From: an uncultured Clostridia bacterium
Lineage (GTDB): Bacteria; Bacillota; Clostridia; Christensenellales; Aristaeellaceae
Length of the DNA: 5,265 nucleotides
Direction of reading: 5' to 3'
NCBI GenBank assembly: GCA_946615785.1
Contig: CAMOIA010000131.1
Span: 1-5,265 of the forward strand
Below, in pieces: positions 5,240 through 5,265 of this stretch. The translations under genes and the position numbers were made by a program. The notes beneath the pieces are model-generated. The model was not told the DNA's origin and did no database searches. It saw only the letters and a list, made by a program, of their open reading frames with translations. Each line of letters opens with the position of its first letter. Position 1 is the first letter of the stretch.

Positions 5240-5265
5240 TTGACTTGCTTAATGCAATAATGCTA
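5240..5265 (+). promoter_or_regulatory. Plus-strand promoter cut by the window edge, with operator-like dyad
   Basis: TTGACT (5240-5245) fits a -35 box. The window ends in TGCTA (5261-5265), where TGn plus TA would open an extended -10 box with an 18-base spacer; the rest of the -10 is missing. Within the spacer, TTGC-N5-GCAA (5245-5257) and the overlapping near-palindrome TTAATGCAATAA (5249-5260, 10 of 12 positions symmetric) look like a repressor site. Any gene served begins beyond the window. Confidence 0.4.

Larger units (their letters stand above)
4847..5265. other. Gene-poor region with minus-strand leader and edge promoter
   Basis: No convincing coding frame is seen on either strand across these 419 bases. 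What can be supported is a minus-strand promoter (5118-5089), hairpins at 5050-5063 and 4975-4994, a run of seven A (4926-4932, T on the minus strand) and a plus-strand promoter at the right edge. The 9-mer TAATGCAGG occurs twice (5046-5054 and 5120-5128). A 41-codon plus frame at 4877-5002 is basic (MNKNRRMRQGSTEKSKQKK) and has GAGG four bases upstream, but it is too weak to call. Confidence 0.5.

Overview
The window looks like an ordinary chromosomal stretch of a moderately GC-rich Gram-positive bacterium, most likely a gut-type member of the Bacillota (Clostridia or Erysipelotrichia-like). This is inferred from purine-rich Shine-Dalgarno sites, a GTG start, the protein styles and the gene mix. 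No rRNA, tRNA, CRISPR array, complete insertion sequence or phage gene is visible, so the assignment is tentative.

Layout, left to right. Bases 1-87 are the last 28 codons of an unidentified plus-strand gene. Bases 88-388 are non-coding; they hold a perfect TATAAT box (202-207) and a leader with several inverted repeats (264-353). Four well-supported plus-strand genes follow: a multi-pass membrane acyltransferase of the DUF1624/HGSNAT or acyltransferase-3 type (389-1477); a TIM-barrel sugar phosphate isomerase/epimerase (GTG start, 1648-2466); a tRNA-dihydrouridine synthase (2604-3515); and a BASS-family sodium-coupled symporter (3707-4654). A doubtful 61-codon reading frame sits exactly between the last two.

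The right-hand 610 bases (4655-5265) hold no intact gene. On the minus strand there is a good promoter (5118-5089), a leader of about 235 nt with hairpins and a possible pseudoknot, and a strong ribosome binding site. These lead into about 30 codons that resemble the start of a MutS2-like protein. That reading then runs out against the 3' end of the symporter gene, so it looks like a decayed gene start. At the right edge, a TTGACT box with a near-palindrome downstream of it suggests a regulated promoter reading out of the window.

How the genes work together: the four genes share a strand, but gaps of 170, 137 and 191 bases and their unrelated functions argue against one dedicated pathway. The isomerase and symporter could serve uptake and catabolism of a small organic substrate, the acyltransferase modifies an envelope glycan or lipid, and the dihydrouridine synthase is housekeeping. 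I do not see a convincing undescribed system. The best leads are the structured leader before the acyltransferase, the minus-strand promoter and leader serving a broken gene, and the dyad in the right-edge promoter.
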